Positions 35,637-48,169 are shown, counted from the stretch's first letter. The stretch: DNA of 64,000 bases from Cranoglanis bouderius (GCA_023630585.1 CM042556.1:1400501-1464500); one strand, 5' to 3'. The notes: generated by a model not told the origin, from the sequence alone. A program made the numbers and translations.

Positions 35637-37105
35637 TACATGAGTCGTCTGAGTAGTCCAGGCCAGATTTGGCATTTGCACACTGATTCACAGGACAGAC
35701 TCTCTGAGTGTACTTAGGGTTTATCCCCTGTTGCCCTCTTTTGCTCTTCTCTCTCACACTGGTTAGACCTCCACTGGTTCCAGCTGAGTCAAACCCACAC
35801 TGTGCTGAGCTGGGAGTGACCATGCTTTAATTAAACCACTACAAGCAGGCCAGCAGTGTAAAGATTCCCCATACTCCATTAAATCAACCACAGACCAGGA
35901 GGGTCCAGGCTGCACTCTGCATTCCTGAGTGTCAGTGTGTTAACGACTCTGGTGGGGTGGCATTCTTTTGAAAAGATTTGTACTCCACGTTAAGTGTGCT
36001 AGACATGTTACTCAAACAAATAGAACATGAGGTCAAATATATTCATATATGTGCTCCAAATATGTTAGATAGCTCTGTATAGAACTGATATAGTTTTTAG
36101 CTCTTTTCAGTCTATTAGTTTATCCTAATGAGTGATAAAGTAAAGGTGGAGATAAGCCTATTTTTAAACTCTTTGGGGTGGGGGTGGGGGCTTGGCTGAG
36201 GCTTACCATGTTACTGAGCGTTGTGTTCAGCATGGAGCATTGTGAAGAACATACTAACTTTTATTTAGGTGTAACCCCCCACACCCACTGCCCCATCCAA
36301 CTACCAACCACCCCCAACACAGAAATGCAGGATAACACTCAACAGAGCATCTGATAATCTTGACGGTTGGCCCTCTCAACTGTGCCCTCCTGGGGTATCT
36401 ATAACGATGGCAGGTGATAGATGATGTTGTGGAGAGACACACGACTTTTGCAAAAAATATATATATATATATATATATATATCAAGATTAAGAAAATAAA
36501 TAACCTGTGACAAGTTTGAAAAGTTCCAGAAAAAAATTCTTAGTCTTAACAAGAGTTCAATAGTAAATGAAATACCACTTTACTTTTCATTGAGATTATA
36601 GTGGTATATGTCAGCTCTCAAAATGTAGGTCAATGTAGGAAAGTGCTGGTAGTAAATTATATATTGACCTCTGATCAGGGTCTCTGTACTTCATATCATA
36701 GATCACAATATTCTTACGCCCACTGTTACTTTTTTTAAACGAGGCAATAGGTTCTGTGAAAATTGCAGATCCGTGTAAACGGGGATCGTTTTGACAACGT
36801 TGTCGTCTGTACACGAAACTTTTCAAAAACGCAAAGGAAAAAGTTTTCCATTTTTAGTACATCATTGTTGTGTAAATGTACCCTTAGATATGCAGCTCTT
36901 TCCATGCTCAGGTCTTATCTGCCTGATGGTTATCAGTTTGTAAATGTTAATGGTGGCTTCTCAAAGTCTCTCAATCAAATATGCTCAAAATCTGTTGCAC
37001 ACACTGAAAGTCTCTCTCACACACACCCAATGTCTCTTTCTAACACCACTTAAAATCTGTCACGCACACTCAAAGTCTCTCTTGCACACTATCAAAAGTT
37101 AGAGG
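35637..37105. other. Non-coding, no gene seen
   Basis: Contains a short (TA)n tract at 36458-36482 and CACACTCAAAGTCTCT-type repeats near 36990-37085. No exon is supported. Confidence 0.4.
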
Positions 37106-37134
37106 TTTGTGTGTGTGTGTGTGTGTGTGTGTCT

Positions 37135-37165
<31 letters not shown>

Positions 37166-37190
37166 TAAGAGAGAGAGAGAGAGAGATGGT
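37106..37190. repeat. (TG)n and (GA)n compound microsatellite
   Basis: TG repeats at about 37106-37132 run directly into GA repeats to about 37187, with a few interruptions. Confidence 0.95.
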
Positions 37191-37309
37191 GCATGAGGGA
37201 GAGAGTATGATGTGAGAGAGGTTCATGAGAGACTGAAAAAGTTAAAGTTTGACTTTTGTCTGTAACGTCCTCTCATAAGTGGCTTTGCAGTCTGTCCAGT
37301 GACACTGCA

Positions 37310-37440
37310 GCAGAAAAAATACCCAATGCTGGGTTATCAGGTTTCTAGCAGAAAAAAAATCTAAATCTAAAAAATATCCAACCAGCTCAACCCAGCAATT
37401 GGGTTATGTAAATAACCCAACATTTTTAGTGTTAGCTTTG
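37310..37440. repeat. Short inverted-repeat element with AACCCA/TGGGTT motifs
   Basis: ACCCAATGCTGGGTTAT at 37320 and ACCCAGCAATTGGGTTA at about 37395 are related inverted motifs. This resembles very short fish MITE ends. Class unassigned. Confidence 0.4.
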
Positions 37441-37450
37441 GATAATTATT

Positions 37451-37451
37451 G

Positions 37452-37508
<57 letters not shown>
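37451..37508. repeat. (ATA)n microsatellite
   Basis: About 18 ATA/TAA trinucleotide units. Confidence 0.95.
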
Positions 37509-37510
<2 letters not shown>

Positions 37511-38124
37511 GTGTTTCTTTAAAAATAGCAACTGTACCTATATTTTTGTTATGATCATACAAATATAATTTATCATCTGAGGTGAACAGTTTTTTTTCCA
37601 TCACATTTCATTAAGCTTTTTTATTATTTGCATAAGTCATAGGGAGCAGACAATGAATATGGCAGAGATAAAGGCAACAGTTATTTACACGCCTGCCTGC
37701 ATGACAATATTTTGCATAGGATTTGACTTTATTACTGATGACTAATTAAAATTTAAATAAGAAGAACACTTTTGAATGAACCTCTCAGTTTACAGCAATG
37801 CCAAATGTTCAGTTCTTCAAATTGTCCAGAATATGATTAGGCTTTAGACTACAAAGAATTTTCACTAGAAAATGTTATAGTCCATATGAAGTTAAAGACA
37901 TGTTCAAGGTTGAGAACAGGGACATAGTTAGTTATGGCTTAGCTAGTTTTCCTTGCTTGCTAGTATGAGTTATAATTAATAATTAATTACTAATAATTAC
38001 AAATCCTGGAAATGCTTTGACCTACGATGTTCCTCAAAGTACATAATTACTGTTGCAGAATCAACAAGCTTGACATTAAAATAAATTTACTAAACATAGC
38101 CACAGGCGATGATTACCGGGGTCC

Positions 38125-38345
38125 ACGCACCTTCAGCAAATATTGCCCCAGTGGCCAGTTTTTGCAAAGTTACATGGAATAATAAAAATGGCATAGACCA
38201 AATTTCAGCTCGATCAGACTTACAGTTCCTGAGAAACAGTTATCTGAACTTCCAATCACTCCAAGCACCTCCAGTGGCCAATTCTTGCCAAGATACATGG
38301 AACAATAAACAAACCATAGACAAACATACTTATCAAGTTTTGTGA
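38125..38345. repeat. Two diverged direct repeats of about 125 bp
   Basis: CCCCAGTGGCCAGTTTTTGC...TACATGGAATAATAAA (38147) recurs as CTCCAGTGGCCAATTCTTGC...TACATGGAACAATAAA (38272). An old tandem duplication of unknown origin. Confidence 0.65.
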
Positions 38346-38719
38346 TGATAACTCAATGCTGTGTGAAATGTCTGCTGAAAGCTTATCAGCTGAAGGCAGC
38401 CATGTTTTTTAAGTGATGATTAAGAATTCTGCTACAGATTAGAAGAATGATGTAGCACAATAAATTTCAGCTTAAAAGGATTTTTGATTCCTGAGAAACA
38501 GCTTAATTAATCTAATTTCACCCCCTTTCAATGACCACGCATCAACCTTTGCAGACATCCTCATATCCTTGTACTGAAGATGCCTTTCAAGTTCCATGTC
38601 ACCAATCATGAATCGCAGCTATTTCAGTAATCCAGTGCAACCTCCTTAGAATTAATTGATGTATGGTGGCCATATTGTATACAAATGTCAACATGTTTTT
38701 GATAATTATTTGAGTAGTA

Positions 38720-39385
38720 GTTTTGTCGTGTCAATTCCAGAATCTGCATCTAACTACAACTCTGAGAATGCTGTCCTACAGAAATGGCTGCCACCAAGTA
38801 CAATACCCAACACACACAGACTCTATCACATTCAAGCTCGCCTTCATTCTAATCACACACACCTGTGTTCAGTTACAGCCACAGTATTATAAGGACTCTC
38901 ATTTCACTCACTCAGTGTGAAGTATACGTGCTCTGTTTTTCATACCAGTCATTACCAAGCCTTAGTAGGAGAGAGAAATCATGCTCTGGTCTGCACATTG
39001 TCATTTCCAGTGATCCAAAGTCCCGTTGATATGCATAGCTACATTCACCCACTGACATCACCAGCATCCACAGGCTTCTTTTTCGTGGAGAAAAAACGGA
39101 CAGCCTATGGCCTTGTATAGATTATAGTCTAAATAGATTTTAATATATAGATAGATTTAAGTCTAAACACAGTGACAGTCAAGTATTGTTATCCTCTACC
39201 ACTGGTATCTTTGGCCTTAGATCAACTGCAAGAGTTGCACAGTGCATTCAACTGGATCTGTGCAGTGCATACAACAAAGTGGAAAATGGCCTTTTGCACC
39301 ACCTCTGGTCACTTTCAATATTGCGTCATGCCATATGGGCTATCTTCACAGCACTAGCAGTTTTCCAGTGTCTCACTAAAGCTGC
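38720..39385 (+). mobile_element. Gypsy-type LTR element remnant
   Basis: 38770-38940 resembles a Gypsy LTR (AAATGGCTGCCACCAAGTAC, TATAAGGACTCTC). From about 39040 the plus strand carries reverse transcriptase scraps: SPASTGFFFVEKKRTAYGL, then LDLCSAYNKVENGLLHH, then SILRHAIWAIFTALAVFQCL. The catalytic YxDD segment is absent. It is more decayed than the 13585-16470 copy. Confidence 0.65.
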
Positions 39386-39424
39386 AGTACGGAACTTTTG
39401 CCTCTTTATCTTCATCTCTGTTTG

Positions 39425-40116
39425 AAACATAAATTTGCAAGTTACTTGTGGAGTTATTTTTTTTTTATGTGGAAGGCATAAATCTACAGAATATCGAGGC
39501 ATAAATCCACGGAATATCATCTAATTCATTTCAATACTCTGCGCCGAGGCGGAGAAACAAAAGGCTTAAATAATGTGAATGAAACAAGGGAAAACACAAA
39601 ACACCTGAAACTCATAACAAAACGTAAAACAGAGAACCAATGAACAAACGGGGGTGGAGACATAACATGAGCCAAAAACAAAGAACCAATAAACACGCAG
39701 GGGCGGAGACATAACGTAAACCAAAATAAAGAAGCACATGGTGAAATAAACAAAACAAGAGTCTATAGGATTGCGCTACTCGCTGTCCTCAGCAAGCAGC
39801 GTTAGGGAAAAGTCCAACCGAGTTTGTGAATCCGGAAATTGCGCTACTCGCTAGCTAGGTGGAAACTCTAACACCACCATTAAAATTGTGTCATGACTTA
39901 GTCTGACATCTGGAATTGCAACAACTTTTAGGTCTGAGTTTATGGCGCCTGTGTCAACCAAAAAGGAAATTGTGGTACCATTAATGTGTAACTCAACTAC
40001 AGGGTCTGATTGTGAATTAAATCATGCATTTATCTTTAATTTAATTTTATTTCAAATTAATTGAATTTAACTGTGTGTTTCCTGCATTGTCCAGCCAGTT
40101 CTCCCACTTCTTAGTA
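39425..40116. other. Non-coding, no gene seen
   Basis: Includes two near-identical phrases, GGGGTGGAGACATAACATGA (39650) and GGGGCGGAGACATAACGTAA (39700), about 49 bp apart: a short tandem duplication. No exon. Confidence 0.5.
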
Positions 40117-41367
40117 CACTGTAAAAAGTGAACATGTGCAGTTGTTGCTTTATGGAGCTATTTCTACCTGATTTTAACTATAAAAACTAATTTTGTTGTT
40201 GTAATCTAATATAATTAGGTTTATGTAACATAAAACAAAGGAATGTTGTTTTAACTTAATTGAGTTACATTGAACCAATATACAATTTCCAATAGCGCTC
40301 AGGATGGACGCATTCAACGCATGTGCACTATGACTGCCCTTGACCTAGAGGGCAGTATAGAGTCATGTCATCTACAGGACATCTATTTATACATATACAT
40401 ATTTATACCTTGAATATGTAGGTTACAGTAAATGCATTTACAGGGTTAAATAAAGTGATTTGAGGATTATCCTCTTGCATAGCCCGTTGGTTTTTTTGCT
40501 CTCTGGACTGTCTCCCTGGTTCTGACTCGCTGTCTGGATTTACTTTCATTTTGTTTTTCATTGTTTCTGAAGTCACCCAGAGCACAGCTGTTCTGTCGAT
40601 TCATGCTACTCATCGAGATGTGCTACTTAGTGGTTCTGTGCATGTGCAGACCCACATTGTTTTTCTGCGTTACCACACCTATTAATCTATGCAGCCTTGC
40701 GGTCTAGACTTCGGCTGCTGGTCAGCAATATCTTAAATCCTTTTTTTCAAATGTCTTCTATCAATAACACATTTATGATGGATTAGGGTCAGGGTTAGGG
40801 TTATATCAAATGTAATAGGGTAGTGTGACTTGATAGACTCACACTACGGTAGCAAAATCTGACAAGGTAGCACAAATCAGCAGAACACCGATGTGTCATA
40901 CACATTCCACTCTTGGGACCTCTATTTATTACCTTGACAGTAATATAATTCAGGTTGCATAAAAGGGAAAAATGATTTGAAGTTGTAAGAAAAATTAAGT
41001 TAACGCAATTTGCCCTTATAAAAGAAATGAACTTGCATCAAAGTAAAAATGTGATTTGAGGTTATACAACACATGATGTTACATCAAAATGAAATTGCCT
41101 GTATTTACATCAAGGTGGAAATGGAGTTTCATCATATAAGACAAAATAGATTACATCAAACTTACAAAGTGATTTAACCTTCCAAGACAAATCAAGTTAT
41201 ATCTACTGACAGTTATGCCTCAGTAAAACCTTATTTTTAAGGTTGGTTGAATTCAGTTATGTTCAGTAATCTTAAATAATTTCTTTCACTTCAACAAAAG
41301 CAGTTAATGTAGATGTTACCACATGAAGTACATTCTAAGTTGAACTGACAAAACATTTTTTTCAGTG
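40117..41367. mobile_element. Possible non-autonomous DNA element
   Basis: CACTGTAAAAAGTG at the left and ACATTTTTTTCAGTG at the right are approximate inverted ends. The interior has repeated phrases such as TTACATCAAA and AATTAAGTTA. No transposase. Telomere-like GGGTTAGGGTT at about 40790 is only two units long. Confidence 0.4.
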
Positions 41368-41404
41368 TATTGTAAACTGTGACCTTGTGGTTTGTTTAGA
41401 GTAG

Positions 41405-42060
41405 AGCTGCAACAACTAATCGATAAAACCTGTAATAATCGATTATGAAAATCGTTGAAAAAATGAGTACAGACCATAGATGTGTCCCAAATGACATACT
41501 ATACACTATGCACTCTACTGTCTAGTGTAGGAATTTTAAAAGGGCAGTATCATCTCAAATGGAACACTAGTGATTTACCTTTTATGCCCAACATGACCTC
41601 AGTCACCATCACATGGCCGCATAATCGTCAAGTGAGAGCAGAAAAAAGTGTGTGACCCAGGTCCTCTAAGGCATGGGAGCATTTTATATTAAATTCTGTG
41701 AAGAATATTGTAACCTGCAAACTTTGCAAAACAGAGACTGTGTAGCATGGAAGCATGACAGTGTTGCATGAGCACAAACTTATGTTTATATCCAAAATAC
41801 TCCACTGTGTGCAAGGGGTTGGGGAAATTGGTGCAAATTGTTTAAAAGGTTTAGTTTAATTCAAGTTTATGGTCATTATATGCTATATTTGCATGCTTGC
41901 AGTGTAAATTCTGTCATTTATTATAACGGGAGTGATCTGTTTGTAACAATCGAATGTTTTCCACCCTCAGTGTGAAATTATAATGTATAAAAATTAAGTG
42001 AAAAACAATCAGAAAAATTTTAGGGAAAAAATAGGAAAAATAAAATAGTTACAATAATCT
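41405..42060. mobile_element. hAT-like repeat fragment
   Basis: Starts AGAGCTGCAACAACTAATCG, the familiar left end of a hAT-type non-autonomous repeat, and continues CATAGATGTGTCCCAAATGA. The right terminus was not identified. A separate GGTTGCATAAGTGTGCGTGC phrase at 42061 resembles a Tc1 subterminal sequence. Confidence 0.45.
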
Positions 42061-42414
42061 GGTTGCATAAGTGTGCGTGCCCTTTTCAACAGGTACAACA
42101 AGATATCTTCAACTTAGGCACAGCAAGATAAGGACCACAGGTGAAAATAATTGTATATTCTGTCTGTGACACTCAGGTTTACAATTTAAAACACGGGTGG
42201 GTGAGCTATGAAAAGAATATATTTCTTGTCATTAATTTTTGTCCACTATAGTGATGAGGTCTAATGGCATTTTCATGTCTACCTGTCTACCTCTTAATAT
42301 ATGGTTAAATCGTTCAGGCTTTTCTTAGAAAAAAATCGCCCATGAATAGTTGTCAAACATCTTGTGTGAAAATTAAATATGCATGGATTTTAATAACATG
42401 TATTTGTGTTTCAG

Positions 42415-42543
42415 CTGCAAACTTGGATGACGCAGGTTCAGATGAAGACAGACAGAGTGTTAGTGAAGGGGATCATGATCCACCATCTTCAGAACCAGAA
42501 CCAGAGTCACCAAGCAGTTCTTCTGGCCCAGAAGGACCTGATG
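42415..42543 (+). other. Unassigned spliced exon, acidic and serine-rich
   Basis: Acceptor TATTTGTGTTTCAG precedes 42415 and donor GTATGCT follows 42543. The 129 bp is open and phase 1 at both ends, so the exon is symmetrical. It encodes 43 residues rich in D, E, S and P: ANLDDAGSDEDRQSVSEGDH, then PPSSEPEPESPSSSSGPEGP. Such low-complexity acidic segments are typical of disordered linkers. No neighbouring exon was recognised on either side, so it may be a host gene exon or an exon carried by a repeat. Confidence 0.45.
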
Positions 42544-42584
42544 GTATGCTACTATTTTCATACTGCAGCTCAAGCACAGAAAAC

Positions 42585-42860
42585 CCTCATTGGGACCCCA
42601 AGGGACTGCAGCAGACCCTGCACGGTCTAACCCACAGGGGGGCCCATGTGGGCTTTCTATGGGCAAGCCCAACTGTGGCCCCCCCACTGTGGACTGTGGA
42701 AAGTCCACGTAGGGGCCCCAAAGGGCAAAACTGCTGTGGGCCCTGCATGGGGTAACCCACATGAGGCCCATGTGGGATTAGTGTGGGTTTGCCCTGCCCA
42801 CACTGGCCCACACTAAACCCACACCTACGCATGGTGGGCCCGCACGTGCATGTTTGCTGG
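42585..42860. repeat. GC-rich block of GTGGGCC-type inverted motifs
   Basis: Dense repeats of GGCCCATGTGGG and its complement (AACCCACATGAGGCCCATGT; CCACACTGGCCCACACTAAA). GC content is far above that of the flanks. Many short palindromes would fold strongly. Possibly a short transposable repeat. Confidence 0.6.
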
Positions 42861-42864
42861 GTCA

Positions 42865-43655
42865 GGTTTCTGGGCACTACCATCTCACAGGACCTGAAGT
42901 GGGAGACCAAAATAGACTCTATTGTGAAAAAGGCCCAGCAGAGGTTGTAGTTCCTCCTACAGCTTAAAAAGTTCAACCTGCTACAGGCGCTGCTGATACT
43001 GAGCAGTCATTGAATCTGTCCTATGCACTTCAATAACTGTCTGGTTTGGCTCAGCTACCAAATTGGACATTAGAAGTCTACAAAGGACAGGACTGCTGAG
43101 AGGATTATTGGGGTTCCCCTGGCCACCCTCCAAGAACTTTACACCACCACAGTGAGAAAAAGGGCTATGAAAATCACTCTGGACCCCACACACCCAGCCC
43201 AGTACCTCTTTGAACTGTTACCCTCTGGCCGGCACTACAGAGCACTGAGCACCAGACCAACCAGACACAAGAACAGCTTCCTAAAGCAGTCTACAACTTG
43301 AACAATTAACTGCCACCAGGGACTCTCATTGTGCATCCATATCCATATGTCTATATATAATTCATATAAATATTTATTCACTTATCTATCTCTGCACATT
43401 CATTACACTTCCATTTGCACATACTGTAACTGTATATCTGTATATAGCATATCTGTACATACATCATTCTGTCTATTGTGTATTTTTCTATATTTCTTTA
43501 TATTTCTAATTATTGCATTATATTTAATTTTTATTGCCTGTGTCTCTATGTATGTTTGTACTTTTTTTGCACTGGAAGCTTCTGCCACCAAGACAAATTC
43601 CTTGTGTGTGTTAGCATACTTGGCAATAAAGCTCATTCTGATTCTGATTCTTCTA
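42865..43655 (+). mobile_element. 3' end of an L2/Rex1-like LINE
   Basis: The plus strand encodes a degraded C-terminus: VRFLGTTISQDLKWETKIDS at 42865, then ELLPSGRHYRALSTRPTRHK at about 43215. A long 3' untranslated part ends AATAAAGCTCATTCTGATTC with an (ATTCTG)n tail at about 43632-43652, the characteristic tail of this group. It is 5' truncated, as most LINE insertions are. Confidence 0.82.
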
Positions 43656-44703
43656 ACCGCTCTTCCAAACATCCTTTAGAAATTTGGTATGTACGTGATT
43701 CACAGAACAGTGCTTTATTTCAGCTGTAAACTCAATTACACACACTAGAACAAAGCACTCTTTGGGCATATCAACCTTTTTCTTTGACCCTCCCCTGACC
43801 CCTGAAGGCCAATTTATGGTTCTGCGTTGATATCCATTTGCGTAGCTCTTTGCCTACGCAGAGTGAAGGATTATGGGAATTCAACCAATGCAGAGGCTAC
43901 TGAGATGCGCTTGCATGCAGTCCTCCAACAAGCCAACAGCACATAGCTCCTTGGCAGTGACGCTATGCATAGATCGAATGCTGATTGCTTGAAAGGTTGG
44001 TTTGACCCAGAAATGGAATGACCACAGCAGAGTTCACCACAAAGATGCATTTGTTTATAACATACAGTCTATGGTTTATAAGCAGTGCTTGTGACTGCTG
44101 ATGCAACATGTCTGCCATTAATGCTCTTCAACAATCCATTATTTTTTACACTCATTTTCACTCCACTACATAAATGTTCTTTGTCCAGACTTTCCTGCAG
44201 CAGGGGCAAAGCAGAAGGGCTAACAACAGCACAAAAAAACAAGAGTAGCCAACATTTCTGGTTGCTTCACATATTTTTGACACTGGCAGTGGACAACTAC
44301 AAGACATGCGTCTGCGGAGCTCTGCGGAGCACCTACGCAGTACCAACGCAGTACCATGTTGGAGCCTTGAGACATTTGTCCCTGTATTCCTGCCCTCTCC
44401 ATTGCTTTCACCCCTAGCCTCCCTTGCTCCCCCTTGACCCTCTGGCCCCACTCCTCAAAAATATCCTGTGCAAAGGGCAGATCTCCACACAGTATGTATG
44501 GTGAATTTGGAAAGGACACATACCTGAAAAAGCATACACATACACAAGCATACACACAACTCTCATTTTATAGTGCAGTAATAATAAATTGATTAATTAA
44601 TATTGAACAAAGAGCACTATTTGTGATAATTTGTCACAGACACATTATTTCTGCCCCTCCGCTCCTCGGCTCCAATCGAACCTACATATACTCAGTGTGT
44701 AGT
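43656..44703. other. Non-coding; possible degraded DNA element
   Basis: GGCCAATTTATGGTTCTGCG at 43808 with CTACGCAG motifs at 43855 and 44330 suggests an inverted-repeat element of about 500 bp. The ends are not well defined. No gene is seen. Confidence 0.35.
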
Positions 44704-44719
44704 GCATGGAGAAGTGAGT
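44704..44719. repeat. Target-site duplication, left copy
   Basis: GCATGGAGAAGTGAGT here and GCATGGAGAAATGAGT at 47639-47654 differ at one base. They bracket the RTE LINE exactly. Confidence 0.85.
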
Positions 44720-47638
44720 CTTCTTCTTCTAAGCACTAACCCGCTGGGTTGCAGGGTCGGCTGTTCTGCAAAATCTCCTCCACTTGGCTCGATCGAGGGC
44801 GTCTTCCGGGACGGCGTTGACAATCTTCATGTCTTCCTTCATGCGGTCCATCCATCGCTTCTTCGGCCGGCCTCGGGGTCGCTTGCCTGGCAGACTGAGG
44901 CACTGGGCAGTTCTCGACATGTAGTCAGCGTCGCTTTGGACGACATGCCCATACCACCGCAGCCGCGCCTCTCGCATCTTGTCGCCACTCCCATTCGCTT
45001 CCTGACGTCGGTGTTCGTGACGTGATCATGGAGGGTGAGGCCTAGGGACCAGCGGAGCATGCGCATCTCCATGGCGTGGAGCACTCGCAGCCATACAGGG
45101 CGACGGGGCAGACGATGGTCATGGTCTTGTAGATCTTGGCCTTGAGCCGGTCGGGCTTGCGTCGGTCGCACAGGACACTGGTGACTTGTCTCCATTTCGC
45201 CCAGGCAGCCGCTATGCGCGTTTGGACATCAGGTGTGAGGTCGCCGTCACTGCTGATGACCGATCACAGGTACTTGAACTAGGTGGCCTTTTTCAGATCT
45301 TTGCCATTGATGGTGATGGTGCCATCGGATTGCAGGCCGCATTCCATGTACTCTGTCTTCTTCAGGTTGAGTCGCTTACCATAGTCATCCAGGCGTGTTT
45401 GCCACCGCTGCACATGAGCCTGCAGCGGCCCCCGGGACTCAGTTGCGTCAAAGACGTCGTTGGCGAACAGGAGCGTCCACGGATGAGGTGACTGAAGGTC
45501 CGCCGTCGCGGTGTCCATGCGGAGTATGAACAGACGGGGTGAGAGGGCCGAACCTTGATGGACGCCGACAGTGATGGCGAAGGGCAGCGACGTGCCGACT
45601 GGGCATCTGACGGTGCTGGTGAAGTTCCAGTACAGAAGCTTCACCCAGTCAACATATGTTTCAGGGACTCCGTGCGATCGGAGCGAGTGCCAGATGAGGT
45701 CATGGGGGACACAGTCAAAAGCCTTCTCCAGGTCCAAGAATGCCATACGCACCAGCTTGTTCTTCTCCCGATGCTTCTCCAAGAGCAGACGGACGATGAA
45801 CACTCGGCTACATCGCCTTTCCCTTTCCAGATCGGCACCGTTGTGCTGGTTGTCCAGGTGGCGGGGGGTTGTCCTTGCTCGACGATGCGGTTGCGAGAGT
45901 GGTGGAACCCTGTCATCCAAGCAGTTTCCACACCTCGGCCGGGATGTCGTTGGGGCTGGTCGATTTGCCGTTCTTTATTTTCTTCACGGCGATCTCGACT
46001 TCGTGTGCAGTGAGCAGAGGGACGGGTCCAGGGATCGGCGAGCTGGGTGGGATCGGCAGATGCGGAAACTCCTCATTGCAAATGCAGGCAAAGTATTCGC
46101 TCCAGCGTTGTAGGATGGCTGGTGGGTCTCGCAGGACTCGGTGGTCGCCGTCCTTGATGTGCTTGACATGGTCGATATCCTGCTCGGAGTGGTGGCGGGC
46201 GCTGGCCAGGCGATAGATGCTGTTGGCACCTGTGGGCGTGTCCAGCTTCTTGTACAGGCAATCGTAGTGCGCGGCTTTGGCTTTCGCCACGGCCCGCTTC
46301 GCTGCGGCTTTCCTGGCTCTGTATTGCTGGTTGATGCCAGGTCTTCAGCGCCGCCTTCTTATCTTTGATGGCTTGTTGCGCTTCTTCATTCCACCACCAG
46401 ATTTGCTTATCGAGGAATTGCCGGCCCAGTTTGGTTTTTCCCAAGACAGTCGTCGCGGCAGAGTGGATGCAGCTGACGAGGGTGTCCCAGAGGTCCGATG
46501 CCGGTTCGCCGGGATCAATGTCGTCCACGGGGCCCAAGGCATTCAGGAGCTGTTGTTTGTGGTCGGGTAGATGCCACCACTTGATCTTCTCCGCAGCCGT
46601 TGTTCTGACGATCCTTCACTGTCCGAGGTCGAATTGAGCGTCCAGGGCGAGCAGCCGATGTTGGGGGGCGATGTTGGTGGACAGGATAACCTTGGCATCG
46701 GTCACGAGCTTCAGGTCTCGCCTTCGGATGAGCCAATAGTTGATCTGTGTCTCGCAGCCACCGCTGGCGTACGTGATCAGGTGGGTCGGCCTTTTCTTGA
46801 AGAATATATTGGCCACAGCGAGATCATGTGCTTCAGTGAGATCGAGGGCGCGCCGGCCATTGCCGGTTTGGGTTCCAAAGCCATGGCCTCCATGAGATCG
46901 CTCGTAGCCGCCTCGCTCTGCACCAACATGGCCTTTCAGGTTGCCACCAATGAGGATGTGCTTGTCGACTCCGATCGACTGGAGGTGGACGTCAAGGGTT
47001 TCCCAGAATTCATCTTTCTCGACTTCGGGTCGGTTTGCCTGCAGTGCATAGCACGAGACGACTCGAAGGATGGTTGGGCTGGCATCGATCTTGATGGATA
47101 TCAGACGATCGGAAATTCTGAAGACATCGGTGACCTTGTCCTGCAGGCGTTCGCTGACAATGACCCCGATGCCACTTTGGGGCTCCCGTCTGTTGTAGAA
47201 TAGCTTGTAACCGTCGCCAATGTTTCTTGCCTTTGCTCCTTTCCACCGGGTCTCTTGTACGCATGCAATGTCGATGCGGCAGGTCTTGAAGGTGTCGGCG
47301 AGCTCACGGGTTTGTCTGGTTAGCGTGCCGATGTTGATCGTGCCAAGTTGTAGATGGACTCGCTTCTTTAGCACGCTCCGTCCTTGAGCGGGTAGCCCTT
47401 GCCCAGTTCTCACATAGCTCGGGCGGGGGTGATGCGCGTTGCCTCTGGGGGATGCCCTAGCATTGTCGTGACCGGTTTGAATTGACGTTACAGATTATGA
47501 TGCGACTGTGGAATACTTCAACCGACTCATCGCTCCGTCTGACGTCGAAGACCAGGGTCGCCATTTGCCAAGTATCATTGCCGATCCTTGTTGCCCAGCC
47601 AGTGCCGCGGGGAGGAGGCGATTCTGTTTGTACCGGCT
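44720..47638 (-). mobile_element. GC-rich RTE-type LINE with target-site duplication
   Basis: Minus-strand LINE of 2.9 kb bounded by 16-bp direct repeats. The 3' end is a short (GAA)n tail (CTTCTTCTTCT on the plus strand at 44720). GC content is far higher than in the surrounding DNA. The first base after the left duplication is the microsatellite tail, so the insertion boundaries are exact. The protein is clearly RTE-like but of a different family from 5617-8760. Confidence 0.9.
44729..47413 (-). pseudogene. RTE LINE ORF2, RT motif mutated and partly deleted
   Basis: Endonuclease at 47413-46616: HLQLGTINIGTLTRQTRELA, IDIACVQETRWKGAKARNIG, HILIGGNLKGHVGAERGG (the usual GDFN is GNLK, losing a catalytic aspartate). 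Linker at 46537-46073 in other frames. Reverse transcriptase at about 46290-45279: KKIKNGKSTSPNDIPAEVWK, LVRMAFLDLEKAFDCVPHDL, GVHQGSALSPRLFILRMDTA and LLFANDVFDAT, where the catalytic FADD has become FAND. The text jumps from WKGKGDVAE to RLLLEKHREKNK, so about 50 residues of RT fingers are deleted. The C-terminus RPRGRPKKRWMDRMKEDMKI ends near 44729. Inactive. Confidence 0.88.
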
Positions 47639-47654
47639 GCATGGAGAAATGAGT

Positions 47655-48085
47655 ATACTCTTAATTTATGCCCCAAATGTTTTTTTTTAAAGCGGCCCAT
47701 CCAGCAAAGGATAAACTACCCGAGTTATAAACAGAGACATATAAGATTATGCTATTCTTGCATATGTAGTTCAACCAAAAATGGGCCAGTACACCCTTAA
47801 CTTCTGCTGCTTGACTTCAGGGAGTGAGGATTACTTTGAAATTAACATTAGCCACAGAAGAGGTGTGTCATGTAATGAAGGAGGCAGTGGATACAAGTGC
47901 AGATTTTATTAAATAAAGTGCAGACAGAAAACCACAAGCAGAGAAAACAAGAACAACACTAGAACAGGGGATACTAGGCAAACATAAGCAGGCTATGACC
48001 TAGGCTGTGGAACATGCAATGACACAGAAGAACAGTTTGGTGCCTCATAGGCTCTAACCTACTTTTCATTCCTTTTGGGCGGGTT
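47655..48085. other. Non-coding, no gene seen
   Basis: Sequence between the LINE duplication and the minisatellite. No exon or repeat boundary is recognised. Confidence 0.4.
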
Positions 48086-48169
48086 TTGAGTTGTCATTGG
48101 GCTGGAAATTTTTCTTGGACCTGGCAATCCTGGAGACAGAACCATGAAGCCAGCGAGGGGCGCGAAATT

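Noticed and set aside
40785..40802. Interstitial telomeric repeat
   Set aside because: Only about two GGGTTA-like units, which can arise by chance.
42342..42414. Start of the acidic exon at the upstream ATG (MNSCQTSCVKIKYAWIL...)
   Set aside because: The polypyrimidine-CAG acceptor at 42414 indicates that the upstream sequence is intron; the ATG is fortuitous.
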